A stretch of DNA of 52,146 bases from JARBUG01 sp035628915 (GTDB taxonomy: Bacteria > Bacillota > Sulfobacillia > Symbiobacteriales > Symbiobacteriaceae). Shown one piece after another: positions 15,995 through 23,624 of this stretch. The position numbers were made by a program, and so were the translations under genes. The stretch covers positions 1-52,146 of the forward strand of contig DASPIW010000028.1 of the NCBI GenBank assembly GCA_035628915.1, written 5' to 3'. A model generated the notes under the pieces. The model saw nothing but the letters and a program-made list of their open reading frames with translations, had not been told where the DNA came from and ran no database searches. Every line of letters begins with the position of its first letter. Positions within the stretch are counted from its first letter, which is position 1.

Positions 15995-16786
15995 ATGATA
16001 CGACAATTCACATCAGACGATGAGCCACGCCTTGCGGCGTTTTGCGGGCGGGCGCCTGAGCAGAACATCGTCATGCTGGCGAACCTGGCGGAACTGGGCG
16101 GACACGGTGGCCTTGTCCAATTCTGGGGAGAAGTTGACGCCGCCGGAAACCTCGCCGCCGTGCTGATGCGCTACGGCACGCTCTGGTATTTGGATGCCCC
16201 GCCGGGCGCCGACCTGCTTGAGTTGGCCGGGTTGATCAGCCGCGTCGGGCAGGAACGGCTGGTGCTGAACGGTCCTCCCGAAACCATCAGCGTCCTGGCG
16301 CCGCTGATCGCCGAATACGCAGCGGAACTGCGCCTGCCCGCCCGTCTTCGCATTCTCCGTGAAAATGCCGCTTTGACCCGGCGTACCGGCTCCCCTGCCG
16401 TCCGGCGGGCGACGCTGGACGACGTGCCCGCCCTGGCTGAACTCTATGCGGCCGCTCCGCAGGACGTCCGGCGGGGCGCCGACAGCTTGCGCCGCTCCGT
16501 CGCCGGGGCGCGCCGCGCCTACCTCGCGGAGCGGGGGCGCGCCGTTACGGCCTGTGCGCTGACCACGGCGGAACTGCCCGGCCTGGCCCTGGCCGGGGGC
16601 CTGCACGGCGAAGGGCGCATGTGGGACGCCGACCTGACGGCCGCCCTGGGCGCCCTGTGCGAGTCGCTGCAGCAGGACGGCAAGACCGTCACCGCCGTCA
16701 CCCGCGACCTCTGGACCGACCGCATTTGCGACGCCCTCGGCTTCGCCGATGCAGCACCCTGGCTGATCATCCACATGAAACGCTGA
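15995..16786 (+). CDS. GNAT-like acetyltransferase
   Basis: A 263-aa protein with a degenerate N-terminal half and a C-terminal GNAT-like fold. VRRATLDDVPALAELY (about residues 130-145) is a typical GNAT beta1-alpha1 start, and ALGALCESLQQDGKTVTAVTRDLWTDRICDALGF corresponds to the acetyl-CoA-site helix and later strands. The ATG at 15995 is preceded by AGGGGATGAG; an upstream ATG at 15962 has weaker support. The substrate cannot be predicted. Confidence 0.7.
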   Translation: MIRQFTSDDEPRLAAFCGRAPEQNIVMLANLAELGGHGGLVQFWGEVDAAGNLAAVLMRYGTLWYLDAPPGADLLELAGLISRVGQERLVLNGPPETISVLAPLIAEYAAELRLPARLRILRENAALTRRTGSPAVRRATLDDVPALAELYAAAPQDVRRGADSLRRSVAGARRAYLAERGRAVTACALTTAELPGLALAGGLHGEGRMWDADLTAALGALCESLQQDGKTVTAVTRDLWTDRICDALGFADAAPWLIIHMKR

Positions 16787-16840
16787 CGGCGCCCGAACTT
16801 TTCGCCCGCCGAACCCGTATCATCCACCGGGAGGGATTGC

Positions 16841-16978
16841 GTGAACCCCTGGTGGTGGCTTTCCATGATGGGCCTGGCCGAGATCGTGTGGTGGGGCTTT
16901 GTGGCGGTGGGCGCCCTGTTTGCCGCCGCGCTCATCAGTATCAACCTCCGGGCCATGAAAAAAGAGCCACCGGGCTGA
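16841..16978 (+). CDS. 45-aa single-span membrane protein
   Basis: From GTG 16841 (GGAGGG 6 nt upstream) the frame encodes MNPWWWLSMMGL and one hydrophobic helix (VWWGFVAVGALFAAALI), then a basic end (NLRAMKKEPPG), and stops inside the terminator stem. It begins 54 bp after the acetyltransferase gene. It is too short to place in a family, but start site, codon use and position before a terminator support a real gene. Confidence 0.55.
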   Translation: MNPWWWLSMMGLAEIVWWGFVAVGALFAAALISINLRAMKKEPPG

Positions 16979-16991
16979 ACGGCCCGGTGGC
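16957..16991 (-). terminator. Terminator of lysC (bidirectional)
   Basis: GCCACCGGGC (16966-16975) pairs with GCCCGGTGGC (16982-16991). On the minus strand the stem is followed by CTC and six T residues (16963-16958), an excellent terminator 20 bp after the lysC stop. It can also stop plus-strand transcripts. Confidence 0.88.
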
Positions 16992-17010
16992 CCATCTGCA
17001 GCAGCAGGCT

Positions 17011-18282
17011 CTACTTCGCTCCGGCCGCCTCGGCCAGGCGGCTCAGCTCAAACTTCTCATGGACGGCCCGGACGGCCTCCACGGCCTGGGAAGCCCGCAC
17101 CAGGCAGGAGATCTTGATCTCCGAGCCGGTAATCAGCTCGATGTTGATGTTGTTCTCCGCCAACGCCTCGAACATCTTCGCCGCCACGCCGTAGTTGGAG
17201 GCCACGGCAGAACCGACGATGGAGACCTTGGCCACGTCGATGTCGTATACAAGCTGCGTGCCGGGGAAACCGGCCACCGCTTCCTGGCAGACTTCCAGAG
17301 CCAGGTCGAGATCATCGCGCGCACAGGTAAAGGCGATGTCGGCAGTCGGAACACCGCCTGCCACCACGCCGGCGGACTGGACGATCATGTCGACGTTGAC
17401 CTTGGCCTTGCCCAGGGCGCCAAAGACCTTGGCGGCAATGCCGGGCCGGTCGGGCAGGCTCAGAATGGTAATGCGGGCGACCTTGGAGTCCACGGCAACG
17501 CCGGAAACGACGCGATTGTTGTTGGGGCTCAATGCTGCCACCACCTTCGTACCCTTCTCAATTCCGCCCTCGTTGGGCAGGGGGGCCAGGGAACTCAGCA
17601 CTTCAAACTCCACACCGTACTGTTTGGCAAATTCGACTGACCGCAGCTGCATCACCTGCGCGCCGGCGGCAGCCAGTTCAAGAATTTCATCATAGCTGAT
17701 TTCGTCGAGCCGCGAGGCCGTGGGCACCAGCCGCGGGTCAGATGTATAAACGCCGTCCACGTCCGTGAAGATCTGGCAGGCTTCCGCCTCCAGATAAGCC
17801 GCCAGGGCGATGGCCGAAGCGTCGGAGCCGCCGCGCCCCAGCGTGGTGATGTCGCCGCGGTTGTCCAGCGCCTGGAAGCCCGCCACGATCACCACGTTGC
17901 CCCGGGCCAGCTCCTCGCGCACCCGCTTGGTGTCGATGTTCTGGATCTTCGCGGCCCGGTGGTTGTCATCGGTCTGGAACCCGGCCTGGGGACCGGTCAG
18001 GGAGACGGCAGGGCAGCCGGCTTCATGCAGGGCCAAGGCCAGCAGTGCGATGGAGATTTGTTCGCCCGTGGACAGGAGCACGTCCATTTCCCGGGCGCTG
18101 GGGTTCTTCGTAAGTTCGGCAGCCTTCACCAGCAAATCGTCGGTGGTGTCGCCCGGGGCGCTCACGACGACGACGACGTCATGTCCCTGCTGGCGCTTCC
18201 AGGCGATCCGCCTGGCCACCCGGCGGAACTTCTCGGCGTTCGCCACCGATGACCCGCCATACTTTTGCACGACAATTCCCAA
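17011..18282 (-). CDS. lysC: Aspartate kinase
   Basis: A 423-aa aspartokinase that phosphorylates L-aspartate, the first step to lysine, threonine and methionine. The N-terminus VQKYGGSSVANAEKFRRVA, the kinase motifs FQTDDNHRAAKI, GRGGSDASAIALAAYL and IFTDVDGVYTSDPR, and two C-terminal ACT domains (from about residue 260, for feedback binding) are all present. The start is TTG at 18282 with AAGGAGGATC upstream. A 25-codon leader ORF precedes it, and metX lies upstream on the same strand. Confidence 0.96.
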   Translation of the reverse strand: MGIVVQKYGGSSVANAEKFRRVARRIAWKRQQGHDVVVVVSAPGDTTDDLLVKAAELTKNPSAREMDVLLSTGEQISIALLALALHEAGCPAVSLTGPQAGFQTDDNHRAAKIQNIDTKRVREELARGNVVIVAGFQALDNRGDITTLGRGGSDASAIALAAYLEAEACQIFTDVDGVYTSDPRLVPTASRLDEISYDEILELAAAGAQVMQLRSVEFAKQYGVEFEVLSSLAPLPNEGGIEKGTKVVAALSPNNNRVVSGVAVDSKVARITILSLPDRPGIAAKVFGALGKAKVNVDMIVQSAGVVAGGVPTADIAFTCARDDLDLALEVCQEAVAGFPGTQLVYDIDVAKVSIVGSAVASNYGVAAKMFEALAENNINIELITGSEIKISCLVRASQAVEAVRAVHEKFELSRLAEAAGAK

Positions 18283-18312
18283 GGGCGCCTGATCCTCCTT
18301 ATATAGATCGTG

Positions 18313-18390
18313 TTACGGGAGCAGCGCAGGGACGCCCATAGTCGCCCCATGGTTCATATGATCTTTATGATATTTGTCCGATTTGTCCAT
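18313..18390 (-). CDS. 25-aa leader ORF upstream of lysC
   Basis: A short ORF with its own GGGAGGTGG ribosome site encodes MDKSDKYHKDHMN followed by HGATMGVPALLP. Three Lys, three Asp, three Met, three His and one Thr occur in 25 codons, so residues of the aspartate family dominate. It ends 30 bp before lysC and lies about 50 bp after a predicted start of transcription. It could be an attenuator-type leader peptide, although no clear terminator/antiterminator pair was seen, or a small structural protein. Confidence 0.5.
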   Translation of the reverse strand: MDKSDKYHKDHMNHGATMGVPALLP

Positions 18391-18439
18391 GGGCGTACCA
18401 CCTCCCTTACCCGGTGCCGCTAGTTGAATATTGAGCACG

Positions 18440-18469
18440 ATTATACACCTGCGCCCGCAACCCCGTCTA
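18440..18469 (-). promoter_or_regulatory. Predicted lysC promoter
   Basis: On the minus strand a perfect TATAAT (18445-18440) stands 18 bp downstream of TAGACG (18469-18464), a weak -35. Transcription would start about 40 bp before the leader ORF start codon. Confidence 0.55.
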
Positions 18470-18485
18470 TCGCTTTCCGGATTCT

Positions 18486-19628
18486 TTAGAAACTGGATAG
18501 AAAGCTCCGGACCGGCTGGGCAATCAGGTGGAAATCGACCAGGAAAGCGTCGTGGCCCCACGGCGAATCCATCTCCAGATAGTCTGCCGCGCCGCCGGCC
18601 GCCCGAACAAGGTCCGTCGTCTCACGCTGCAGATACGTGGGGAAAAGCAGGTCGGAACGAATGCCGATGGAGAGCACTTTGGCGCCTATCGCCCCATGGG
18701 CGGCCTCATAGCTTTCGTACCCGCGCCCAATGTCCTGCAGGTCCATGGCCCGGGTCAGGTAGAGATACGAGTTGGCGTCAAACCGGCGCACGAGCGCATC
18801 GCCCTGGTAACGCAGGTACGACTCGACTTCGTAGGTAATGCCGCCGATGTCGGGAACGGCGGGGAGCTCCGCTTTGCCGCCCCGGACCTGGCGCCCGAAC
18901 TGCTGCCACATCGACTCGTCGGACCGGTAGGTGATCATGCCGAGCATGCGGGCCGTGGCCAGCCCCTTGGCCGGCCCGGGGGTGCCGTAGTACTGGCCGC
19001 CCAGGAAGCCGGGGTCGGACATAATCGCCTGCCGCTGCACTTCGTTCAGCGCGATGCCCTGGGGATGAAACCGCCCCGCCCCGCCGATGGGCACGATGCC
19101 CCGGACCCGGTCAGGATAGGTAACGGCCCACTGCAGCGTCTGCATGGCGCCCAGCGACCCGCCGATGACGGCGTGCAGCTTCCCGATGCCCAGCAGGTCT
19201 AGCAGGCGGGCCTGGGCCCGGACCATGTCGCGGGCGGTGACCAGGGGAAAATCCAGGCCGTAGGGCCGGCGGGTTTCGGGGTTGATGGAAGCGGGACCCG
19301 TCGAGCCCTGGCATCCGCCCAGCACGTTCGTGCAGATGACGAAGTAGCGATCCGTATCGATCGCCTTGCCCGGGCCGACCGCCTGGTCCCACCAGCCGGG
19401 CTTGCGGTCGGCGGGGTCATACTTGCCCGCGACATGGCTGTCGCCGGTAAGGGCGTGGCAGATGAGAACGGCGTTGTCAGCACGCTCGCTGAGTGTTCCG
19501 AACGTCTCGTAGCAGAGCGTCACTTCGGAAAGTGCGCGTCCGCAATCCAGCGGGAGCGGATTGGCGGCGGTGGCGACAACGGCATATTGCCGTCGGGAAA
19601 GGTGTACCGGAAGTTCGGCTGCGGCCAT
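18486..19628 (-). CDS. metX: Homoserine O-acetyltransferase
   Basis: A 380-aa alpha/beta-hydrolase acyltransferase activating homoserine for methionine synthesis. The nucleophile elbow is GGSLGAMQTLQWA, early motifs are CHALTGDSHVAGKYD and NVLGGCQGSTGPASINP, and the catalytic Asp and His are in IRSDLLFPTYLQ and DSPWGHDAFLVD. Acyl specificity (acetyl or succinyl) cannot be settled by eye. A SAM-I riboswitch with terminator precedes the gene, so it should be shut off when SAM is plentiful. Confidence 0.95.
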   Translation of the reverse strand: MAAAELPVHLSRRQYAVVATAANPLPLDCGRALSEVTLCYETFGTLSERADNAVLICHALTGDSHVAGKYDPADRKPGWWDQAVGPGKAIDTDRYFVICTNVLGGCQGSTGPASINPETRRPYGLDFPLVTARDMVRAQARLLDLLGIGKLHAVIGGSLGAMQTLQWAVTYPDRVRGIVPIGGAGRFHPQGIALNEVQRQAIMSDPGFLGGQYYGTPGPAKGLATARMLGMITYRSDESMWQQFGRQVRGGKAELPAVPDIGGITYEVESYLRYQGDALVRRFDANSYLYLTRAMDLQDIGRGYESYEAAHGAIGAKVLSIGIRSDLLFPTYLQRETTDLVRAAGGAADYLEMDSPWGHDAFLVDFHLIAQPVRSFLSSF

Positions 19629-19725
19629 TGTGGCGTCACCTCGATTGAGAATGTGATACGGCCTATCAGTCTAGTGCGGCGCCGCACGGCACCCGTACAT
19701 GGCGCGTCAGCGCCGAGAAGGGAAA

Positions 19726-19748
19726 GGCCGCTCCCAGAGGGAGCGGCC
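19726..19748 (-). terminator. Riboswitch-controlled terminator of metX
   Basis: GGCCGCTCCC (19726-19735) pairs with GGGAGCGGCC (19739-19748) around a 3-nt loop. On the minus strand TTTCCCTTCT follows. It lies between the SAM aptamer and metX, as expected for transcription attenuation. Confidence 0.8.
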
Positions 19749-19781
19749 GTTACGTCAACATACGACGGAACAGGGCCTGCC

Positions 19782-19903
19782 CTCTTATCTTCCGGTCAGC
19801 CATTGCAGCCATCCGGTGGAATTGGCACCTTGGGGATGCGCATGAGCACCCCTGGGTTGCCGGGCTTCATCGGGCCAGTTCCCTCCGCCACTCTTGATAA
19901 GAG
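19782..19903 (-). promoter_or_regulatory. SAM-I (S-box) riboswitch
   Basis: On the minus strand the P1 helix is CTCTTATC (19903-19896) with GATAAGAG (19789-19782). Between them are the hallmark S-box elements: CAAGAGTGGCGGAGGGA, the core CTGGCCCGATGAAGCCCGG followed by CAACC, and the GGTGCCAATTCC segment. A terminator hairpin follows 30-55 nt downstream, then metX. Binding of S-adenosylmethionine should favour the terminator. Confidence 0.95.
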
Positions 19904-19947
19904 CTCCGGATGCGAAGCACCGGAGTCCGCTTATGTAATTGTTACGG

Positions 19948-19977
19948 ATCATATCATGGGGGAAATACTGGTGTCAA
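19948..19977 (-). promoter_or_regulatory. Predicted metX promoter
   Basis: On the minus strand a perfect TTGACA (19977-19972) and TATGAT (19953-19948) are 18 bp apart. Transcription would begin about 35-40 nt upstream of the SAM aptamer. Confidence 0.75.
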
Positions 19978-19997
19978 GCGTGTTGCACGCACCCTTG

Positions 19998-20027
19998 AAA
20001 AAACCGGGGCGCCCCATGTGGGGCGCC
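19998..20027 (-). terminator. Terminator of the 93-aa protein gene
   Basis: GGCGCCCC (20008-20015) pairs with GGGGCGCC (20020-20027). On the minus strand CCGG and six T residues follow (20003-19998). It stops transcription from the gene ending at 20040, directly upstream of the metX promoter. Confidence 0.88.
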
Positions 20028-20039
20028 GCTTCAGGCCAT

Positions 20040-20321
20040 TCAGAAGGGACGGTTTCCTATGAGATGAATGCCAGCCACGGCCGCGTAGTCCTCGCACATG
20101 GCCAACACTTCGTGGGCTTCCATTTCCCCGGAGCCCCACAGCATGACCGCTCGGATGACGAACTCTGTCTCGCCGTGCTCGATCATGGTGGCCAGCACCC
20201 CGGGCAACGCTTCCTTGGCCTTCATTTTCTTTTGATAAAGCTCGCCGATCTTCGTCAGAATCGCTTCGGTCTTGGCGGCCGCGTCTTCGGGCCGGGGCCG
20301 AAAGGTAACGAGGGTTCCCAT
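20040..20321 (-). CDS. Small helical protein, unknown
   Basis: A 93-aa mostly alpha-helical soluble protein (RPEDAAAKTEAILTKIGELYQKKMKAKEALP as the core, split here by no gap in the gene). The sequence has no signal peptide or membrane span. It has its own terminator and lies between spoIVA and metX. The family is not recognised. Confidence 0.65.
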   Translation of the reverse strand: MGTLVTFRPRPEDAAAKTEAILTKIGELYQKKMKAKEALPGVLATMIEHGETEFVIRAVMLWGSGEMEAHEVLAMCEDYAAVAGIHLIGNRPF

Positions 20322-20576
20322 CTCCGTCGATGCCTCCTTGATTTATGCCCGGTCCATAGGACGCTGCCGGTGTTCCGGTGTTTCGCTCAAAGTGTAGCAT
20401 TCGTGCAACCGGCATGCAAGAATTGGAAGCTAGGCCGGTACGCAATGGGAGCTTTGTGACCAAGTAAGTTAACTGTCGATAGTTATATGGTGCCGGTTAT
20501 CTCTCGGGCATAGAGCCTGTTGCTTATAAAGATAGACCTTTCGTCTCATGAAACTTCTCCCGGGCGGCCAGATCAA

Positions 20577-20606
20577 GGCACCGGCCCCACAGCGGGAGCC
20601 GGTGCC
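20577..20606 (-). terminator. Hairpin after spoIVA
   Basis: GGCACCGGC (20577-20585) pairs with GCCGGTGCC (20598-20606), 8 bp after the spoIVA stop; TTGATCT follows on the minus strand. The T-run is short, so the terminator may be weak. Confidence 0.55.
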
Positions 20607-20613
20607 GTATCGA

Positions 20614-22095
20614 TCAAATGATGATGCAGATCAGCCCGCCTGAGCCTTCGTTGATGATCCGGCTCAGCGTCTCCTGCAGCTTGTGCTGGGCGTCTTCGGG
20701 CATCTTGTAGAGCTTGGTCTGGATCCCTTCCTGGACCAGCTCGTGCAGGCTCTTGCCGAAGATGTCGAAGTCCCAGAGCTTCTGCGGATCGTCCTCGAAC
20801 TTGTCGAGCAGGTACTGGACCAACTCTTCGCCCTGCTTCGCTGTGCCGATGATCGGCGTCACTTCGGCGGTGATGTCCGCCCGGATGAAGTGGAGCGACG
20901 GGGCGGTGGCCCGGAGCTTAACGCCGTACATGATCCCCTGGCGGACCAGTTCGGGCTCCTCAAAGGTCATCTCGGTAATGTGCGGCTGTACCATGCCGTA
21001 ACCGGTCGCCCGGACTTCGGCCAGGGCGTCCTTGACCTTGTCGTACTCGGCCTTGGCGTGGGCATACTCCCGCAGGAGCCGGACCATCGTATGCTTACCT
21101 TCGAGGGGTACGCCGGTGATCTCCTCAAGGGTCTGATAGTAGAGGTCGTCGCGGGCTTCCGTCTCCACGTGGGCGGAACCGGTGCCCATGTCGACGTTGC
21201 GCAGCGTGACGGCGGACATGAAGTCGTAACCGGAGAGCTTTTCCACAGCGGCGTCAACGTCGCGGATCTTCATGATGCCCTGCAGGGCGTCGCCGATCGC
21301 TTCCTCGAACTGCATCCGCAGCGGGTGGGCCCGGTCCAGCTCTTCGATCCAGCGGGGTAGGTTGATGTGCGCCTCGCGGACGGGGAACTCGAAGAGCGCC
21401 TGCTCCATGATCAGGTGGACGTCATCCTGGGAGAGTTCGCTGGCGTCGACGGGAATGACCGGAGCGCCGTACTTGACTTCCAGCTCGCCGGCCAGTTCCA
21501 TGGTCTCCTGGGCGTAGGGCCGGGTCGTATTGAGAAGCACCACGAAGGGCTTGCCCAGCGCCTGCATTTCGCCGATGACCCGCTCCTCGGCCTCCAGGTA
21601 CTTGCCCCGGGCCAGGTCGGTCACCGTGCCGTCGGTCGTCACGACGATGCCGATGGTGGAGTGGTCGGCGATCACCTTGCGGGTGCCCAGTTCCGCCGCT
21701 TCGTGGAACGGGATCTGCTGCTCGAACCAGGGGGTCTGCACCATGCGGGGCTGGCCGGTCTCGTCGAGGTAGCCGAGCGCCCCTTCCACCGCGTAACCCA
21801 CGGAATCGACCAGGCGGAGGCGGACGGTGAGCCCTTCCTTGACATTGACTTCGACGGCATCAGCGGGGATGAACTTCGGTTCCACGGTCATGATCGTCTT
21901 GCCGCCGCCCGACTGGGGCAGCTCGTCGCGGATGCGGGCCTGCTCATACTCGTCAGCAATGTTGGGCAGGATGACCAGATCCGCGAAGCGGCGGATGAAC
22001 GTGGACTTGCCCGATCGCACGGGACCGACAACGCCGATGTAGATGTCCCCGCCGGTCCGCTTGGCTACGTCTTCAAAGATGTCAAACTTCTCCAC
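20614..22095 (-). CDS. spoIVA: Stage IV sporulation protein A (spore coat ATPase)
   Basis: A 493-aa morphogenetic ATPase that polymerises around the forespore to form the basement layer of the coat. The N-terminus MEKFDIFEDVAKRTGGDIYI, Walker A GPVRSGKST (about residues 24-32) and the conserved QSGGGKTIMTVEPKFIP and VRLRLVDSVGYAV segments are diagnostic, as is the C-terminal RIINEGSGGLICIII. The start is GTG 22095 with a TAGGGAGGG site upstream. Its presence is the clearest sign that the organism makes endospores. Confidence 0.98.
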   Translation of the reverse strand: MEKFDIFEDVAKRTGGDIYIGVVGPVRSGKSTFIRRFADLVILPNIADEYEQARIRDELPQSGGGKTIMTVEPKFIPADAVEVNVKEGLTVRLRLVDSVGYAVEGALGYLDETGQPRMVQTPWFEQQIPFHEAAELGTRKVIADHSTIGIVVTTDGTVTDLARGKYLEAEERVIGEMQALGKPFVVLLNTTRPYAQETMELAGELEVKYGAPVIPVDASELSQDDVHLIMEQALFEFPVREAHINLPRWIEELDRAHPLRMQFEEAIGDALQGIMKIRDVDAAVEKLSGYDFMSAVTLRNVDMGTGSAHVETEARDDLYYQTLEEITGVPLEGKHTMVRLLREYAHAKAEYDKVKDALAEVRATGYGMVQPHITEMTFEEPELVRQGIMYGVKLRATAPSLHFIRADITAEVTPIIGTAKQGEELVQYLLDKFEDDPQKLWDFDIFGKSLHELVQEGIQTKLYKMPEDAQHKLQETLSRIINEGSGGLICIII

Positions 22096-22227
22096 GCAAT
22101 TCCCTCCCTAGGGTCCATCCTCGTTCCGGCCCCTCCTCCCGCCCAGGGTGCAGGCGCGTGGGGCAGCTCTGAGTTCGGTGGAAGTCCCTTGTCTCAAGGT
22201 CATTTTTATGGGGGACGTGCCCCGTGT

Positions 22228-23255
22228 ATGACAGGAATGTTTGGAACGTTGCAGTGCGCGCGGGCGTCCAAGTACCGGGGGTGTTCGATCGTGCAGGTGC
22301 TGTCGCACACGGCCGGCTGGGTGGCGACCAATGGCGCCCTCTACGCCACCTTGGACGGCGGAGCGTCCTGGACGCAGATCCAAGGACCTGTACCGCACGG
22401 ACGACGGCGGCGAGAGCTGGCGCCAAGTCGCCACGACCGGCGGCCTTGGCGGCCCGCGTGGAAACCGGCCGATGGGCAGCTACCTGTCGGGCCTCTTCTT
22501 CCTTGACGAGCACCACGGCTGGCTGGGCGAAGCCAAAGGCGGGCTGATGGCAACCAATGACGGCGGCAACTCATGGGAGCATCTCCCCATGCTTGAGCAC
22601 AGGGTGGAAAGCCTGCGTTTCTTTACGCCGGAGCGGGGGTGGGGTACATGGTCCTTACCCAGCACTATCAGCGGGTGAGCACCCTGCAGACAACGGCGGA
22701 CGGCGGTAAGACCTGGGCGTCTATCTCCTGGCGCCGGAAGCCCCGGCGGCGGAAAAATTGGTCGGCGGGGCGTTCCAGGTCGCCGTGGGCACGGTGGCTG
22801 ACCCCGGAGCCGTGTTCATGCGCGGGGGTGCGTGGGAGCTGACGGGCTCGGTGCCCCTGCGCCGAGGCCTGTTCGTGCGGGCCGTCAGCAAGTCGCTCGG
22901 GTGGGTGATCGCCGACGGCAGGCTGAAGGCGACATCCGATGGCGGCGCCACATGGCAGGACCTGGCGCCGCTGCCCGCCGCCCCGTTCGCCTTCGACGTA
23001 CTGGGGGACGGCACCGGGGCGGTGCTGGCCGGCCACCCAAAAGCAGCGGAACTATATGTGACTAAGAACAGTGGCCGGAGTTGGACGTGGATCGACCTGG
23101 GGCAGGTGCGGCCCCGCCGGGTCTTGCTGGCTCCCGGTGGCGTCGTGGCGGCTGGTCACCGGCTCCGAGTAGGAAAGCCGCTACTGCGAGGCAAACGGTG
23201 GAGCCTGGGGCGAATCGTCAGCATTCAAGAGCTGGTGGTGCGCTTGCGCTCTTGA
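22228..23255 (+). pseudogene. Decayed YCF48/BNR-type beta-propeller gene
   Basis: Six repeats of the (D/N)GGxxW kind are present: LDGGASWTQI, TDDGGESWRQV, TNDGGNSWEHL, TADGGKTWASI, TSDGGATWQDL and TKNSGRSWTWI. They lie in order on the plus strand but in changing frames (ATG 22228, then a +1-type shift near 22380, another near 22640 and another near 22750). No signal peptide or intact start is seen. The last frame runs into a 57-bp palindromic repeat at 23212. This is a broken propeller protein gene related to YCF48/sialidase-like repeats. Confidence 0.75.
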
Positions 23256-23268
23256 ATCCTGACGATTC
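23212..23268. repeat. 57-bp palindromic repeat, copy C
   Basis: Starts GAATCGTCAG, ends CTGACGATTC, exactly 57 bp. Its interior contains ATTCAAGAGC and GCTCTTGAAT, a perfect 10-bp stem, so the whole element folds as one long hairpin. It forms the apparent 3' end of the decayed propeller gene. Confidence 0.8.
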
Positions 23269-23367
23269 ATGGGTCAGAGGCCCAAATCCGAAGGCCAAAC
23301 GGCCCCGAGATGGGCCCAAGCAGGCCCGAAACCGTCGTGAATGTCGCCAAAACAGCCTTTCCCACCC

Positions 23368-23424
23368 GAATCGTCACCGTTCGAATGCCGCGGGCAACTC
23401 GTGCCCTGTTGAGCCCTGATGATC
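23368..23424. repeat. 57-bp palindromic repeat, degenerate copy D
   Basis: Starts with GAATCGTCAC like copy B, but the right end reads TGATGATCC in place of TGACGATTC. It is 156 bp from copy C, mirroring the paired arrangement of copies A and B. The rest of 23269-23600 has no recognisable gene. Confidence 0.45.
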
Positions 23425-23624
23425 CGCAACATTCTGGCATCGGCACAGCATCTGTCGTATGGCGCGGCAGAGGTTCCCGGCGCCCCTCTCAGCGCCCGCC
23501 GAATCGGGGCGAGGCCGAACGATGATATGCCCCCAGCGAACTGAGCCGTTTGGCATCCAACCTCCTTGCGGTCGGGAACGTACTCTCAAGTAGAGACGCC
23601 CCGGCCGAAGGAGGTTTCTTTTTC

